A stretch of DNA of 32,858 bases from Candidatus Woesebacteria bacterium RIFCSPHIGHO2_01_FULL_39_23. Lineage in GTDB: Bacteria; Patescibacteriota; Microgenomatia; UBA8517. Position 1 is the first letter of the stretch. Every line of letters starts with the position of its first letter. The translations under genes and the position numbers were made by a program. Location: assembly GCA_001792305.1 (NCBI GenBank), contig MGGH01000016.1, forward strand, positions 1 to 32,858, written 5' to 3'. Below the pieces are notes generated by a model. It saw nothing but the letters and a program-made list of their open reading frames with translations, searched no databases and was not told the DNA's origin. Below, piece after piece: positions 15,518 to 23,116 of the stretch.

Positions 15518-16617
15518 AACAAAATAATTCAAAAACGGCAATTATTATCCCAGCCTCAAATGAGGAGTTTGTTATTGAAAAAACTCTAAAAACCATATTG
15601 TCTTATATAAATAAACATGACGTTTACCTAGTCGATGATAATTCAAAGGATAAAACTTTTGAGCTGGCGCTAAAATTCCTTCCGTTAAATAACGTCTTGT
15701 CTTTGCGCAAAAACTCCGGCAAAGCAGGCGCATTAAACATCGGTATAAATAAATTTAAACTAACTGAAAAATACGAATACATAATGCCAATTGACGCAGA
15801 TGCCGTGCCCGCATCTCAATTTTTAGAAAATATCCTCGAATGCTTTATTTTAAATAAAAAAAGGAAATTAATAGCAGTTACGGGCAAGGTTATAGGAAAT
15901 AATTCATCTTGGATTACCGCATACAGGCTTTGGGAATATGAAATTTCGCAAAATATATATAAAAACTCACAAAATGCGACAAGCACAATTGCTGTTTGCC
16001 CAGGCTGCGCCACTGTTTATCGATCGAAGGTGTTTAAAAAGATACACTTTTCAAGGGATACTGTAACAGAAGACATGGATCTTACTTTTGAAATACACAG
16101 GAAAAAACTGGGGAAAATCGGGTATTGCTCGAAAGCTACAGTTAATACCCAAGATCCCGGAACTTTTCGAGACTTTGCTAAACAGGTAGAGAGATGGTAT
16201 AAGGGTTTCTGGCAATGTGTTATAAAACATAATGTTCCCTGGGGAGGACAGAAGTTTGACTTAGAAGTGGCACTACTCGCAACAGAGGGAATTTTTAATG
16301 GTTTTATAGTCTTAGCGCTTCTTCTTCTTTCTCCAGTCATAATAAGGTTTAGGTACGAGCTTATGATTTATCCTTTTATATTTGATTTCTGGTTATTTTT
16401 TTTACCATCGCTTCTTTACACAATACTAAAATACAAAGAATACAGAATGATGCTTTACATCCCTCAGTTTTATTTTATGAGACTTTTTACCGGATTAATT
16501 TTTATTAAGAGTTTTCTCAAGGTCTTATTCGGTCTTGCTCCCTCAGGAGAGTGGCAAAGGACTAGAAGATGGCAGATTTCAGAAAGGAAATTATGGCTCA
16601 GCCCATCCCTGGATTAA
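15514..16617 (+). CDS. Processive-type family 2 glycosyltransferase (PgaC/IcaA-, hyaluronan synthase-like)
   Basis: A 367-residue inner-membrane polysaccharide synthase candidate. The GT-A domain shows IIPASNEE (11-18), VDDNSKDKT (40-48), NSGKAGALNIG, IDADAVP with the metal-binding Asp94-Ala-Asp96, TEDMDLT (185-191) with the putative catalytic Asp, and QVERWYKGFWQ (224-234), the QxxRW signature of processive synthases of poly-GlcNAc, hyaluronan, chitin or cellulose. At least three C-terminal hydrophobic segments follow (about 253-350). It is shorter than PgaC (about 440) and lacks the N-terminal membrane helices. Coupling to the deacetylase by an ATGA overlap favours an N-acetylated polymer as product; the exact sugar is inference. 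Confidence 0.85.
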   Translation: MKQNNSKTAIIIPASNEEFVIEKTLKTILSYINKHDVYLVDDNSKDKTFELALKFLPLNNVLSLRKNSGKAGALNIGINKFKLTEKYEYIMPIDADAVPASQFLENILECFILNKKRKLIAVTGKVIGNNSSWITAYRLWEYEISQNIYKNSQNATSTIAVCPGCATVYRSKVFKKIHFSRDTVTEDMDLTFEIHRKKLGKIGYCSKATVNTQDPGTFRDFAKQVERWYKGFWQCVIKHNVPWGGQKFDLEVALLATEGIFNGFIVLALLLLSPVIIRFRYELMIYPFIFDFWLFFLPSLLYTILKYKEYRMMLYIPQFYFMRLFTGLIFIKSFLKVLFGLAPSGEWQRTRRWQISERKLWLSPSLD

Positions 16618-16715
16618 ATAATATTTCACTAGTTATTCACCTTTTGGTAATTGTTGTGGCAAAAACTTCAACTACAATAAAGAAGCTTCTTGGTAAATTT
16701 ATTAAAAGAAAGTGA
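16593..16715 (+). CDS. Unrecognised 40-residue single-span membrane peptide
   Basis: A short frame fills the gap between the synthase and the GH18-type gene. It begins at ATG 16593, behind AAAGGA (16583-16588), overlaps the last 25 bases of the synthase and ends with a TGA that overlaps the GTG start of the hydrolase (GTGA). The peptide has a polar start, one hydrophobic stretch (about 11-23, ISLVIHLLVIVVA) and a strongly basic tail with KKLLGKFIKRK. The two-sided overlap suggests that it is translated and couples the hydrolase to the operon. Its position is like that of PgaD/IcaD, small membrane partners of poly-GlcNAc synthases, but it is much shorter and I cannot show homology. It could also be a chance frame. 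Confidence 0.45.
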   Translation: MAQPIPGLNNISLVIHLLVIVVAKTSTTIKKLLGKFIKRK

Positions 16716-17761
16716 GAAAGTTTGTACTATTTTCGTTAATCTTTACAATATTTTTGGTGGTAATTTCTTATTTGAGTAATCTTTTTGGCTTTAAACAATT
16801 TATTTCTCCGGTGCCCGAATCTACTTACCTTATTATGGATATGCCACCTGAATTTGGTGCTTGGATTTCCTATTGGGGCGAGGATTTGGCTAACGAAAGC
16901 TTAGACAGAAACACTGTACTTAAAAGTGTTTCACCTGTCTGGTATAAGTTGGATGAATACTCAGATCTCGTCAAAAACGATCAAACCAAGGAGGAAGAAA
17001 TAAGACAGCATACCCAAGACAAAAAAATCTTGATTATTCCTTCGATCTCTAATGACTTGGACGGAACAAGGATATCTAAGCTTTTGGAAAGTAAAGATAA
17101 AATAACAAAGTTTATCCAAACGTTAGGAAAAATAACTGATACAGAAGTTTATGCAGGTGTTGATCTTGATCTCGAAACTATTGAAGAGAACCAAAAGGAC
17201 GCTTTTTCTTTATTTGTAGATCAGGTTGCAAAAGTCGTTCACCAAAAAAATAAAGCTCTCTCGGTCACTGTACACTCAAAAACAGGGAAAAACGACTGGG
17301 AAGGGTCGTTGGGTCAGGATTGGAAAAAACTCGCCGAAAGTGCTGATGAGATACGAATTATGGTTTATGATTATCATAATTCCGCGACTAGCCCAGGATC
17401 AATAACACCCAATAATTATCTTAAAGACGTGGTTGATTATGCCTTGGATCAGATTCCTTTAGAAAAAATTGTTATAGCTCTTCCTCTTTATGGGTATGAT
17501 TGGGGAGGGGAAGAAGTGGTATCGCTCATTTTTGAAGATATTGAATCTCTTGCAAATCAATTTTCTGCGGATATTAAATTAGAACCCAGAACACATTCAA
17601 AATATTTTAAATATGAGATAGATGGTGTAGACCATGAAGTCTGGTTCGAAGACAAAGAAACTCTTGAAAAGAAAATAAATATTGTCCGGTTAAAGGGCAT
17701 AAATAAATTTTATTTTTGGAAGCTCGGCGGCGAAGACAGAAGGGTTTGGGAAATTAATTAA
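16712..17761 (+). CDS. Membrane-anchored GH18-type glycoside hydrolase
   Basis: GH18 enzymes cleave beta-1,4-linked N-acetylglucosamine chains by substrate-assisted catalysis. The 349-residue protein has a membrane anchor at 4-24 and a TIM-barrel domain. The active-site motif is YAGVDLDLE (147-155), a DxDxE with Glu155 as predicted acid. Barrel strands IRIMVYDYHN, KIVIALPLYGYDW and FYFWKLGGED follow the order seen in YaaH/SleL-like and chitinase-like members. The GTG start is chosen because the anchor begins directly after it and because it overlaps the preceding stop as GTGA. Together with the deacetylase and synthase upstream, it may trim the polymer as the PgaB glycosidase domain does; action on peptidoglycan is the alternative. 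Confidence 0.82.
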   Translation: MRKFVLFSLIFTIFLVVISYLSNLFGFKQFISPVPESTYLIMDMPPEFGAWISYWGEDLANESLDRNTVLKSVSPVWYKLDEYSDLVKNDQTKEEEIRQHTQDKKILIIPSISNDLDGTRISKLLESKDKITKFIQTLGKITDTEVYAGVDLDLETIEENQKDAFSLFVDQVAKVVHQKNKALSVTVHSKTGKNDWEGSLGQDWKKLAESADEIRIMVYDYHNSATSPGSITPNNYLKDVVDYALDQIPLEKIVIALPLYGYDWGGEEVVSLIFEDIESLANQFSADIKLEPRTHSKYFKYEIDGVDHEVWFEDKETLEKKINIVRLKGINKFYFWKLGGEDRRVWEIN

Positions 17762-17780
17762 ACATTCGAAATTACCCGGA

Positions 17781-17798
17781 GTATTATTCCTCTAATAC
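17781..17798 (+). terminator. Possible weak terminator hairpin after the GH18-type gene
   Basis: GTATTA and TAATAC form a perfect six-base stem with loop TTCCTC, 20 bases after the stop. The stem is poor in G+C and the following bases, CGTTGTTTATAT, are only partly T-rich. It lies between the two halves of the plus-strand locus, upstream of a second promoter. Confidence 0.25.
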
Positions 17799-17874
17799 CG
17801 TTGTTTATATCTAACTTTGTGTAATCTGGTGCAAAGATAATACTTCACTAATTACTATAGATATAGATATGATG

Positions 17875-17903
17875 TTGACTATCCGCCCCTTTGTCGTTAC
17901 TAT
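17875..17903 (+). promoter_or_regulatory. Internal promoter of the second glycan sub-operon
   Basis: TTGACT (17875-17880), a 17-base spacer and TACTAT (17898-17903) precede the ATG at 17915 by 11 bases. The same TTGACT -35 opens the locus at 13196. The leader would be about five bases long. This is the only gap longer than 100 bases in the plus-strand run from 13232 to 26446. Confidence 0.5.
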
Positions 17904-17914
17904 AAGCCACGAAT

Positions 17915-18382
17915 ATGGGTTTTCGAGATCTTAAAACATCTATAAACCGGCCCAATCTCGCGGGTATATCAAAAACGATAGTTATACTCTTTGTTATTTT
18001 AGTAGGTGCACTTCTATCAATTAAAGCAACAAAAGAGATCCTTATACCTAATTTAAAAAGACAACGTGAACCGCTTACGGAGCTATATTTTTCTAATCAT
18101 TTAAACATACCGAAGCAAATCGAGAAAGGAAAACCTTACTCTTTTGAATTCACAACACGGAATCTTGAGTATAAAGATACAAATTATGTTTATGAGATTT
18201 TAGTTTCTGAAAACGAAGGTATGAGCCTGATTGAGAAAGGAGAATTTATCTTGACTCACGGTGAGACAAAATCGGTTCCTGAAGAGTTTTTAATTCCAGA
18301 ATCCTTTGGGAGAGCAAAAATTACAGTCAGTTTGGTTAATAAAGATCAGGAAATTAGCTTTTGGATTGAGGAGGACATATGA
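17915..18382 (+). CDS. Single-span membrane protein, DUF1616-like extracellular domain
   Basis: A 155-residue protein with a basic N-terminus, one membrane segment (about 20-37) and a small beta-rich outer domain. The stretch LTELYFSNHLNIPKQIEKGKP, followed by FEFTTRNLEYKDTNYVYEILV, is like the C-terminal part of DUF1616 proteins, which are found in archaea and some bacteria beside glycosylation genes. This is recognised by pattern only. There is no catalytic motif. Its stop overlaps the following DPM1-like GT2 (ATGA), so it may be a membrane partner or accessory of that enzyme. Confidence 0.55.
   Translation: MGFRDLKTSINRPNLAGISKTIVILFVILVGALLSIKATKEILIPNLKRQREPLTELYFSNHLNIPKQIEKGKPYSFEFTTRNLEYKDTNYVYEILVSENEGMSLIEKGEFILTHGETKSVPEEFLIPESFGRAKITVSLVNKDQEISFWIEEDI
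18368..18374 (+). promoter_or_regulatory. Shine-Dalgarno site for the DPM1-like GT2
   Basis: GAGGAGG ends four bases before the ATG at 18379, within the end of the preceding gene. The spacing is short, but the match is strong and fixes the start. Confidence 0.65.
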
Positions 18383-19107
18383 AAAAGATATCAATTTTAA
18401 TTCCCTGTCTTAATGAAGAGAAAGGAATTGGTAAGGTAATAGATGGCATTCCAAGAGATTTACTCTTCACTTTGGGTTATCAAACTGAAGTTATAGTAAT
18501 TGATAATAATTCAACTGATGGAACAGTAGAAGTAGCTCTCCAGAGAAATGTACGGATTGTTAGTGAAAAAAATCCCGGGAAAGGAAATGCTATAAAGGCC
18601 GGATTTGAGGCGCTGGACATAGACACAAATTATGTTGTGGTGTTGGATGGGGATAACACATATAAATCAAAAGAGATTTTGCGGATGATCGAGCCTTTAG
18701 TTAGTGATTTTTGCGACGTTGTAGTTGGTTCCAGACTGGGTGGTAAAGTGCTAAAGAATTCGCTGAAATTTGCAAACAGATGTGCAAATTGGGGTTACAC
18801 CTTTTTGGTGAGGCATTTTTATCAAGCCAATATTACCGATGTTTTAAGTGGCTATTTTGCATTTAAGCGTGAAGTGGCAGATAAATTAAAGCTTTACCTT
18901 CAGTCTGACGGATTCACAGTTGAAATGGAAATGATAACAAAGATTGTCAAGATCGGTTATGAAGTTTATTCAGTACCTATTACATATGACGAAAGAGAAG
19001 GCGAAACGAAGATTAAATTGTTTAAGGATGGAATACAGATACTTGCCATGTTTTTTAAAAATTTGTTTTGGTTTCCCAACGAAAGGAAGTCCGAAGTATT
19101 TAAATGA
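18379..19107 (+). CDS. Family 2 glycosyltransferase, dolichol/polyprenyl-phosphate mannose synthase (DPM1)-like
   Basis: A soluble 242-residue GT-A enzyme of DPM1 size. It shows ILIPCLNEEKGIGKVI (6-21), VIDNNSTDGT (40-49), KNPGKGNAIKAGF, VLDGDNTY with Asp90/Asp92 as metal ligands, VVGSRLGG and TDVLSGYFAFKREV. Enzymes of this type transfer a sugar from UDP- or GDP-sugar to polyprenyl phosphate on the inner face of the membrane. Such a product could feed the GT-C enzyme encoded at 13232 or the large membrane protein at 23103. The start is fixed by GAGGAGG and an ATGA overlap. The stop overlaps the following GT4 gene in the same way. Confidence 0.85.
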   Translation: MKKISILIPCLNEEKGIGKVIDGIPRDLLFTLGYQTEVIVIDNNSTDGTVEVALQRNVRIVSEKNPGKGNAIKAGFEALDIDTNYVVVLDGDNTYKSKEILRMIEPLVSDFCDVVVGSRLGGKVLKNSLKFANRCANWGYTFLVRHFYQANITDVLSGYFAFKREVADKLKLYLQSDGFTVEMEMITKIVKIGYEVYSVPITYDEREGETKIKLFKDGIQILAMFFKNLFWFPNERKSEVFK

Positions 19108-20213
19108 ATGTAGTTATCTTAGTCAGTTATACGTATCCTTTTATCGGAAGTGGATTGGGTCAGGTAGCATTAATGCAAGCAGAAGGCTTGACAAAACTGG
19201 GACACCAAGTCGTTCTTGTCAGTAGCAACATACCGGCTACTTGGAAAAGGTTCAAAAGAAACAGGGTTTTACATTTGAAGCAAAACTGCCTGAATTTCAT
19301 GGATAAATTCAGTATTCCAGTACCTTTCTTTTTCTTGAGCCGCGAGGTCATATCTCATATTGAAAACGCAGATGTCGTCCACAGTCACGACATGCTTTAT
19401 CCTCATTCAATGCTGGCTGCTTTGGTTGCAAAAAGATTTGCTAAACCTTTTGTCCTGACTCAGCATGCTGGTTTTATTTCCTATCCAAATCGATTGACTA
19501 ACCTTCTCCAGTTGTTGACTAATAAAACCATGGGAAAGCTAGTTTTAAAGCTTAGCGATCAAATAATAGTAGTAAACGAAGATGTGAAAAATTGGTTAGG
19601 GAAAGACGGGACAAGTGCGGTGACACTTATGAATGGTGTAAATACTTCCCTTTTTCACCCAGTTACCCAAAAAACAAAAATGGAAATACGAAAGAAATAT
19701 GGCTTTCCGCTTAACAAAAAAATAGTCCTTTATGTGGGTAGGTTAGTAAAAAAGAAGGGTTTTCAAAGACTTTTTGAAGTAAAGAGCAGCGATTACTTGA
19801 TAATTATTGTTGGCTTGGGCGAAGTGCCCGAGTACATGACTAATGAGAAAGACAAAGTTTTGTTCTTAGGGGCAATTTCTCAAAAGAAACTAAGCGAAAT
19901 ATACCAAGCTAGTGATGTTTTCGTTTTGCCGTCAGACTGCGAGGGATTTCCGCTGTCTATACAGGAAGCGATGGCTTCTGGTTTACCGATTATAACAAGT
20001 AAGCATCCAGGGTTTGATAAATACTTAGATAGGCACTTCGTGAAATTTATTTCGCCCACCAGTATAGAAACTAAAAGAGCAATTGTTGAAATATTTAAAA
20101 ATAAGAAATTAAGAGATACTATGGTGCATTACTCACTAAAAACAACTATCGCAAAAGCAAGTTGGGAGAACAACGTACAAGAACTTTTAAAGATTTATCA
20201 AAAAGTAATTTAA
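19104..20213 (+). CDS. Family 4 glycosyltransferase (first of four)
   Basis: A 369-residue GT-B enzyme. The N-terminal domain starts VVILVSYTYPFIGSGLGQVALMQ with the glycine-rich acceptor loop. The C-terminal donor domain has VGRLVKKKGFQ (211-221), the basic site for the nucleotide-sugar phosphate, and the EX7E motif as Glu280 and Glu288 in CEGFPLSIQEAMASGLP. It would add one sugar from a nucleotide donor to a lipid-linked chain in the cytoplasm; the sugar cannot be told from sequence. ATGA overlap with the DPM1-like gene and TAATG overlap with the following deacetylase show tight coupling. Confidence 0.85.
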   Translation: MNVVILVSYTYPFIGSGLGQVALMQAEGLTKLGHQVVLVSSNIPATWKRFKRNRVLHLKQNCLNFMDKFSIPVPFFFLSREVISHIENADVVHSHDMLYPHSMLAALVAKRFAKPFVLTQHAGFISYPNRLTNLLQLLTNKTMGKLVLKLSDQIIVVNEDVKNWLGKDGTSAVTLMNGVNTSLFHPVTQKTKMEIRKKYGFPLNKKIVLYVGRLVKKKGFQRLFEVKSSDYLIIIVGLGEVPEYMTNEKDKVLFLGAISQKKLSEIYQASDVFVLPSDCEGFPLSIQEAMASGLPIITSKHPGFDKYLDRHFVKFISPTSIETKRAIVEIFKNKKLRDTMVHYSLKTTIAKASWENNVQELLKIYQKVI

Positions 20214-20917
20214 TGAAAAAAATTGTTGTAACTACAAGCTGGGATGACGGACACATTCTAGATCTTAAACTAGCTAGGTTACTTAAAAAATATTCCATTA
20301 AAGGTACGTTTTATATTCCACCTAGAAACAGAGAGTTTACCCAAAGTGATCTGTTAACCGATAGACAGATAACTAAACTAGGTAAAGATTTTGAAATAGG
20401 AGGACACACACTGACTCATCCTGTATTAACAAAAATTAGTCTGCTCGAAGCAGAAAAAGAAATTGTTGAAGGCAAACGATATCTTGAAAAACTCACAGGG
20501 CAAAAACTAATAAGTTTTAGTTATCCGCGTGGCAAGCATAATTTAGACATCCAAAATTTAGTAAAGAAAAGCGGCTTTTTGTATGCACGCACAGTTGAAA
20601 GATACAAGTTTACTATGCCGAAAAACTTTTATGAAAGTCCTACGAGTTTACATGCTTTCAGGCAGTATCAAGACGTTTTTAAAATTGCTAGGTTTTCCTG
20701 CTTAAATCCAATATCGTTTTTAGAAAATATGAATTGGGAAAATTTAGCTAAAAGGATATTTGACAGTCTTAAAGAGGGAAGTGTTTACCATTTCTGGGGA
20801 CACTCTTGGATTATAGACAGAAAGAAAGAGTGGGGAAAACTTGAAAACGTGCTTGAGTACATCAGCAACAGGCCAAATGTTTTATATGTCGAGAATAGAG
20901 ATTTAGCATATGAATAA
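20213..20917 (+). CDS. Cytoplasmic NodB-like polysaccharide deacetylase (first of two paralogues)
   Basis: A 234-residue CE4-type enzyme with no signal peptide or membrane segment. Motif 1 is TSWDDGHILD (Asp11-Asp12), motif 2 is HTLTH (65-69), motif 3 is SYPRGKHN and the late histidine is in HFWGHSW. The ATG at 20213 is preferred over an upstream in-frame ATG at 20162, because the paralogue starts at the same point and it gives a TAATG overlap with the GT4 stop. Lack of a signal suggests it acts inside the cell on a lipid-linked or nucleotide-linked intermediate, as NodB does. The sister gene on the minus strand at 27648-28370 shares roughly half of its residues by eye. Confidence 0.85.
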   Translation: MKKIVVTTSWDDGHILDLKLARLLKKYSIKGTFYIPPRNREFTQSDLLTDRQITKLGKDFEIGGHTLTHPVLTKISLLEAEKEIVEGKRYLEKLTGQKLISFSYPRGKHNLDIQNLVKKSGFLYARTVERYKFTMPKNFYESPTSLHAFRQYQDVFKIARFSCLNPISFLENMNWENLAKRIFDSLKEGSVYHFWGHSWIIDRKKEWGKLENVLEYISNRPNVLYVENRDLAYE

Positions 20918-22022
20918 AATTTTAGTTGTTACTTCTTATTTTTATCCAGATGTCAGCGGAGTAGGTAAACACATGTATAATTTGTGCAAGTGTCTTGTAT
21001 CTGACTATCATTTTAAAGTAGTTATAATTTCATCCGGAAAAAAATATCAGGAAGAGGAAATCTCGGGAATAAAAGTTTACAGGCTTCCTTTTTGGTTTAA
21101 GTTATCAAATACCCCTATTAACCCCCTTTGGTATTTCCACATAAAAAAGATAATTGCAAGAGAAAAGCCGGACCTTATAAACAGTCGTGCACCTGTCCCG
21201 TTTATGCCAGATTTGGGAGCCCTGGCTGCCGGTAAAATACCGTTCGTATTGGGCTACCATTTCCCCTCCATGATTAAAGGTAAGATACTTCCTGACATAT
21301 TAATTAAAATTTATGAGTCGCTTTTTTTAAGATTCATGCTAAACAAAGCTAAAGTCATTATATGTTCTTCAGAATTTATAGGGAAAAGTTTTCTAAAAAA
21401 CTACTCGCATAAGATAGTAACTATTACCCAAGGGATAGACACAAGACTATTTATACCTAAGGAAACAAATGTCCGAAATGAAATCATTTTTGTAGGAAAT
21501 TTCTATGTCGAATACAAAGGGCTCTTTTACCTGCTTCAAGCTTTAAGGTTTGTAAAAGACCATATAAAAGAGATAAAGCTAAAAATAGTCGGAGAAGGGA
21601 ATTACAAATATTACCATAGCTTGTGTAAGAAGATAGGCATAAACCGGTTTGTTGAGTTTAAAGGAAGACTTTTCGGTAAAAATTTAGTTGGCGAATATCA
21701 AACTTCTAACTTGTTGGTTTTACCTTCAATTTCCGACAATTTTCCGAGTGTTTGTTTGGAAGCTATGGCTTGTAAGATACCTGTGATAGGAACTGCTGTT
21801 GGTGCGGTGAAAGATATAATCGATGACGGCAAGAGTGGTATATTGGTTCCGCCCAGAGATGAAAAGGCTTTGGCAAATGCGATAATAAGGATTCTCAGGG
21901 ATAAAAAGTTGGCAGATAGTCTAGCCCAGAAAGGGTATCGAAAGATACAAGATAATTTTAACTGGGACGATCGAGCCAGAATGACAAAGGAAGTATTTGA
22001 TAAGGTCATACGTTTACAATGA
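20910..22022 (+). CDS. Family 4 glycosyltransferase (second of four)
   Basis: A 370-residue GT-B enzyme. The N-terminus is ILVVTSYFYPDVSGVGKHMYNL; the donor domain has FVGNFYVEYKGLFYLLQAL, VGEGNYKYY and SDNFPSVCLEAMACKIPVIG. In the EX7E motif the first acidic residue is Asp276 rather than Glu, with Glu284 kept. The C-terminus ends with the typical FNWDDRARMTKEVF helix. It overlaps the deacetylase by eight bases and the next GT4 by four. Donor and acceptor are not predictable. Confidence 0.85.
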   Translation: MNKILVVTSYFYPDVSGVGKHMYNLCKCLVSDYHFKVVIISSGKKYQEEEISGIKVYRLPFWFKLSNTPINPLWYFHIKKIIAREKPDLINSRAPVPFMPDLGALAAGKIPFVLGYHFPSMIKGKILPDILIKIYESLFLRFMLNKAKVIICSSEFIGKSFLKNYSHKIVTITQGIDTRLFIPKETNVRNEIIFVGNFYVEYKGLFYLLQALRFVKDHIKEIKLKIVGEGNYKYYHSLCKKIGINRFVEFKGRLFGKNLVGEYQTSNLLVLPSISDNFPSVCLEAMACKIPVIGTAVGAVKDIIDDGKSGILVPPRDEKALANAIIRILRDKKLADSLAQKGYRKIQDNFNWDDRARMTKEVFDKVIRLQ

Positions 22023-23116
22023 AAATAATTCAAGTTACGCCAGGTTATCCGCCCAGTATCGGTGGGGTCCAAAATGTTGCCAAAGAGATTTCCGTCGGTT
22101 TGGCAAATATGGGTCATGAAGTTACCGTCTTCACTTGTACAAACGGTATCAAAGATATTAAGAGACAAACAGAAAAGAATTTGACAGTTTACTACCTTAA
22201 AGATTTTGTATTTGCACATACACCTGTCGTTCCGATGCTTTTTTTTAGACTATTGTTGATTCCCACAGATTCAATAATGCATGTACATATTTCCAAAGCT
22301 TTTATTCCAGAGATAGTTTATTTGATTTCGAAAATAAGAAAAATTCCGTATGTAGCCCATTTTCATTTGGATGTAGAACCGTCGGGTAGGTTAGGGTTTC
22401 TTCTGCCGATTTATAAAATGATCTTTTTAAGACGTGTTTTGAAAAATGCAAATAAAGTGGTAGTTTTGTCAACTCGGTATAAAGATCTAATGAAGAATAA
22501 ATATGGTTTGACAAAGCGGATTTTAGTGATACCCAACGGTGTAGGGGAAGAGTTTTTTTTAGCGAAGAGGAAGACCGCTGTTCGTGACGATTTTAATTTA
22601 CTTTTTGTTGGAAGAGTTTCTATTCAAAAAAATGTTGCTTGTTTGGTTGAAGCAGTTTCTTTGGTTAAAAACAAGACAACCCTGAATATAGTTGGTGAAG
22701 GCGAGCTTTTACTTCAAATAGAAAAAATGATCACTAAAAGGAGACTTATTAATGTGATATTACACGGGGGTAAAACTGGCAAGGAGCTTATTGATTTTTA
22801 CCGTAAAGCCGATATTTTTTTATTAGCCTCAAAACAGGAAGGATTACCCCTTGTCCTTTTAGAAGCCATGGCGGCCAGTGTACCAGTAATTGCATCGGAC
22901 GTTATTGGTAATCATGAATTTATCGAAGACGCCGGCTTATTAGTAGATCCGCCAACCCCAAAAAATTTTGCTTTTATGATTGATAAATTAATCGAAGACC
23001 GAAAATTGGCAGAGAGATTATCCCGCCGTGGCCGCAAAAAAGCTCAAGCATACAGATGGGTAAAAATAGTCAAAAAGTTCGAAGAATTGTATGAAGGGTT
23101 ATATGAAAATAACTAA
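22019..23116 (+). CDS. Family 4 glycosyltransferase (third of four)
   Basis: A 365-residue GT-B enzyme. It begins IIQVTPGYPPSIGGVQNVAKEI, with the glycine-rich loop of GT4 acceptor domains. The donor half shows FVGRVSIQKNVACLVEA, VGEGELLLQ and KQEGLPLVLLEAMAASVPVIASD with both glutamates of EX7E. The tail AYRWVKIVKKFEELYE is typical of the family. The start overlaps the preceding stop as ATGA. Its 3' end overlaps the following membrane-protein gene by 14 bases. Confidence 0.86.
   Translation: MKIIQVTPGYPPSIGGVQNVAKEISVGLANMGHEVTVFTCTNGIKDIKRQTEKNLTVYYLKDFVFAHTPVVPMLFFRLLLIPTDSIMHVHISKAFIPEIVYLISKIRKIPYVAHFHLDVEPSGRLGFLLPIYKMIFLRRVLKNANKVVVLSTRYKDLMKNKYGLTKRILVIPNGVGEEFFLAKRKTAVRDDFNLLFVGRVSIQKNVACLVEAVSLVKNKTTLNIVGEGELLLQIEKMITKRRLINVILHGGKTGKELIDFYRKADIFLLASKQEGLPLVLLEAMAASVPVIASDVIGNHEFIEDAGLLVDPPTPKNFAFMIDKLIEDRKLAERLSRRGRKKAQAYRWVKIVKKFEELYEGLYENN

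Noticed and set aside
17869-17934. 21-codon frame beginning at ATGATG in the promoter gap
   Set aside because: It spans the promoter elements and the start of the DUF1616-like gene, has no SD site and no distinctive composition.
18944-19225. 93-codon frame overlapping the end of the DPM1-like gene and start of the next GT4
   Set aside because: Both genes beneath it are clear family members joined by an ATGA overlap; this frame is an off-frame reading of them.
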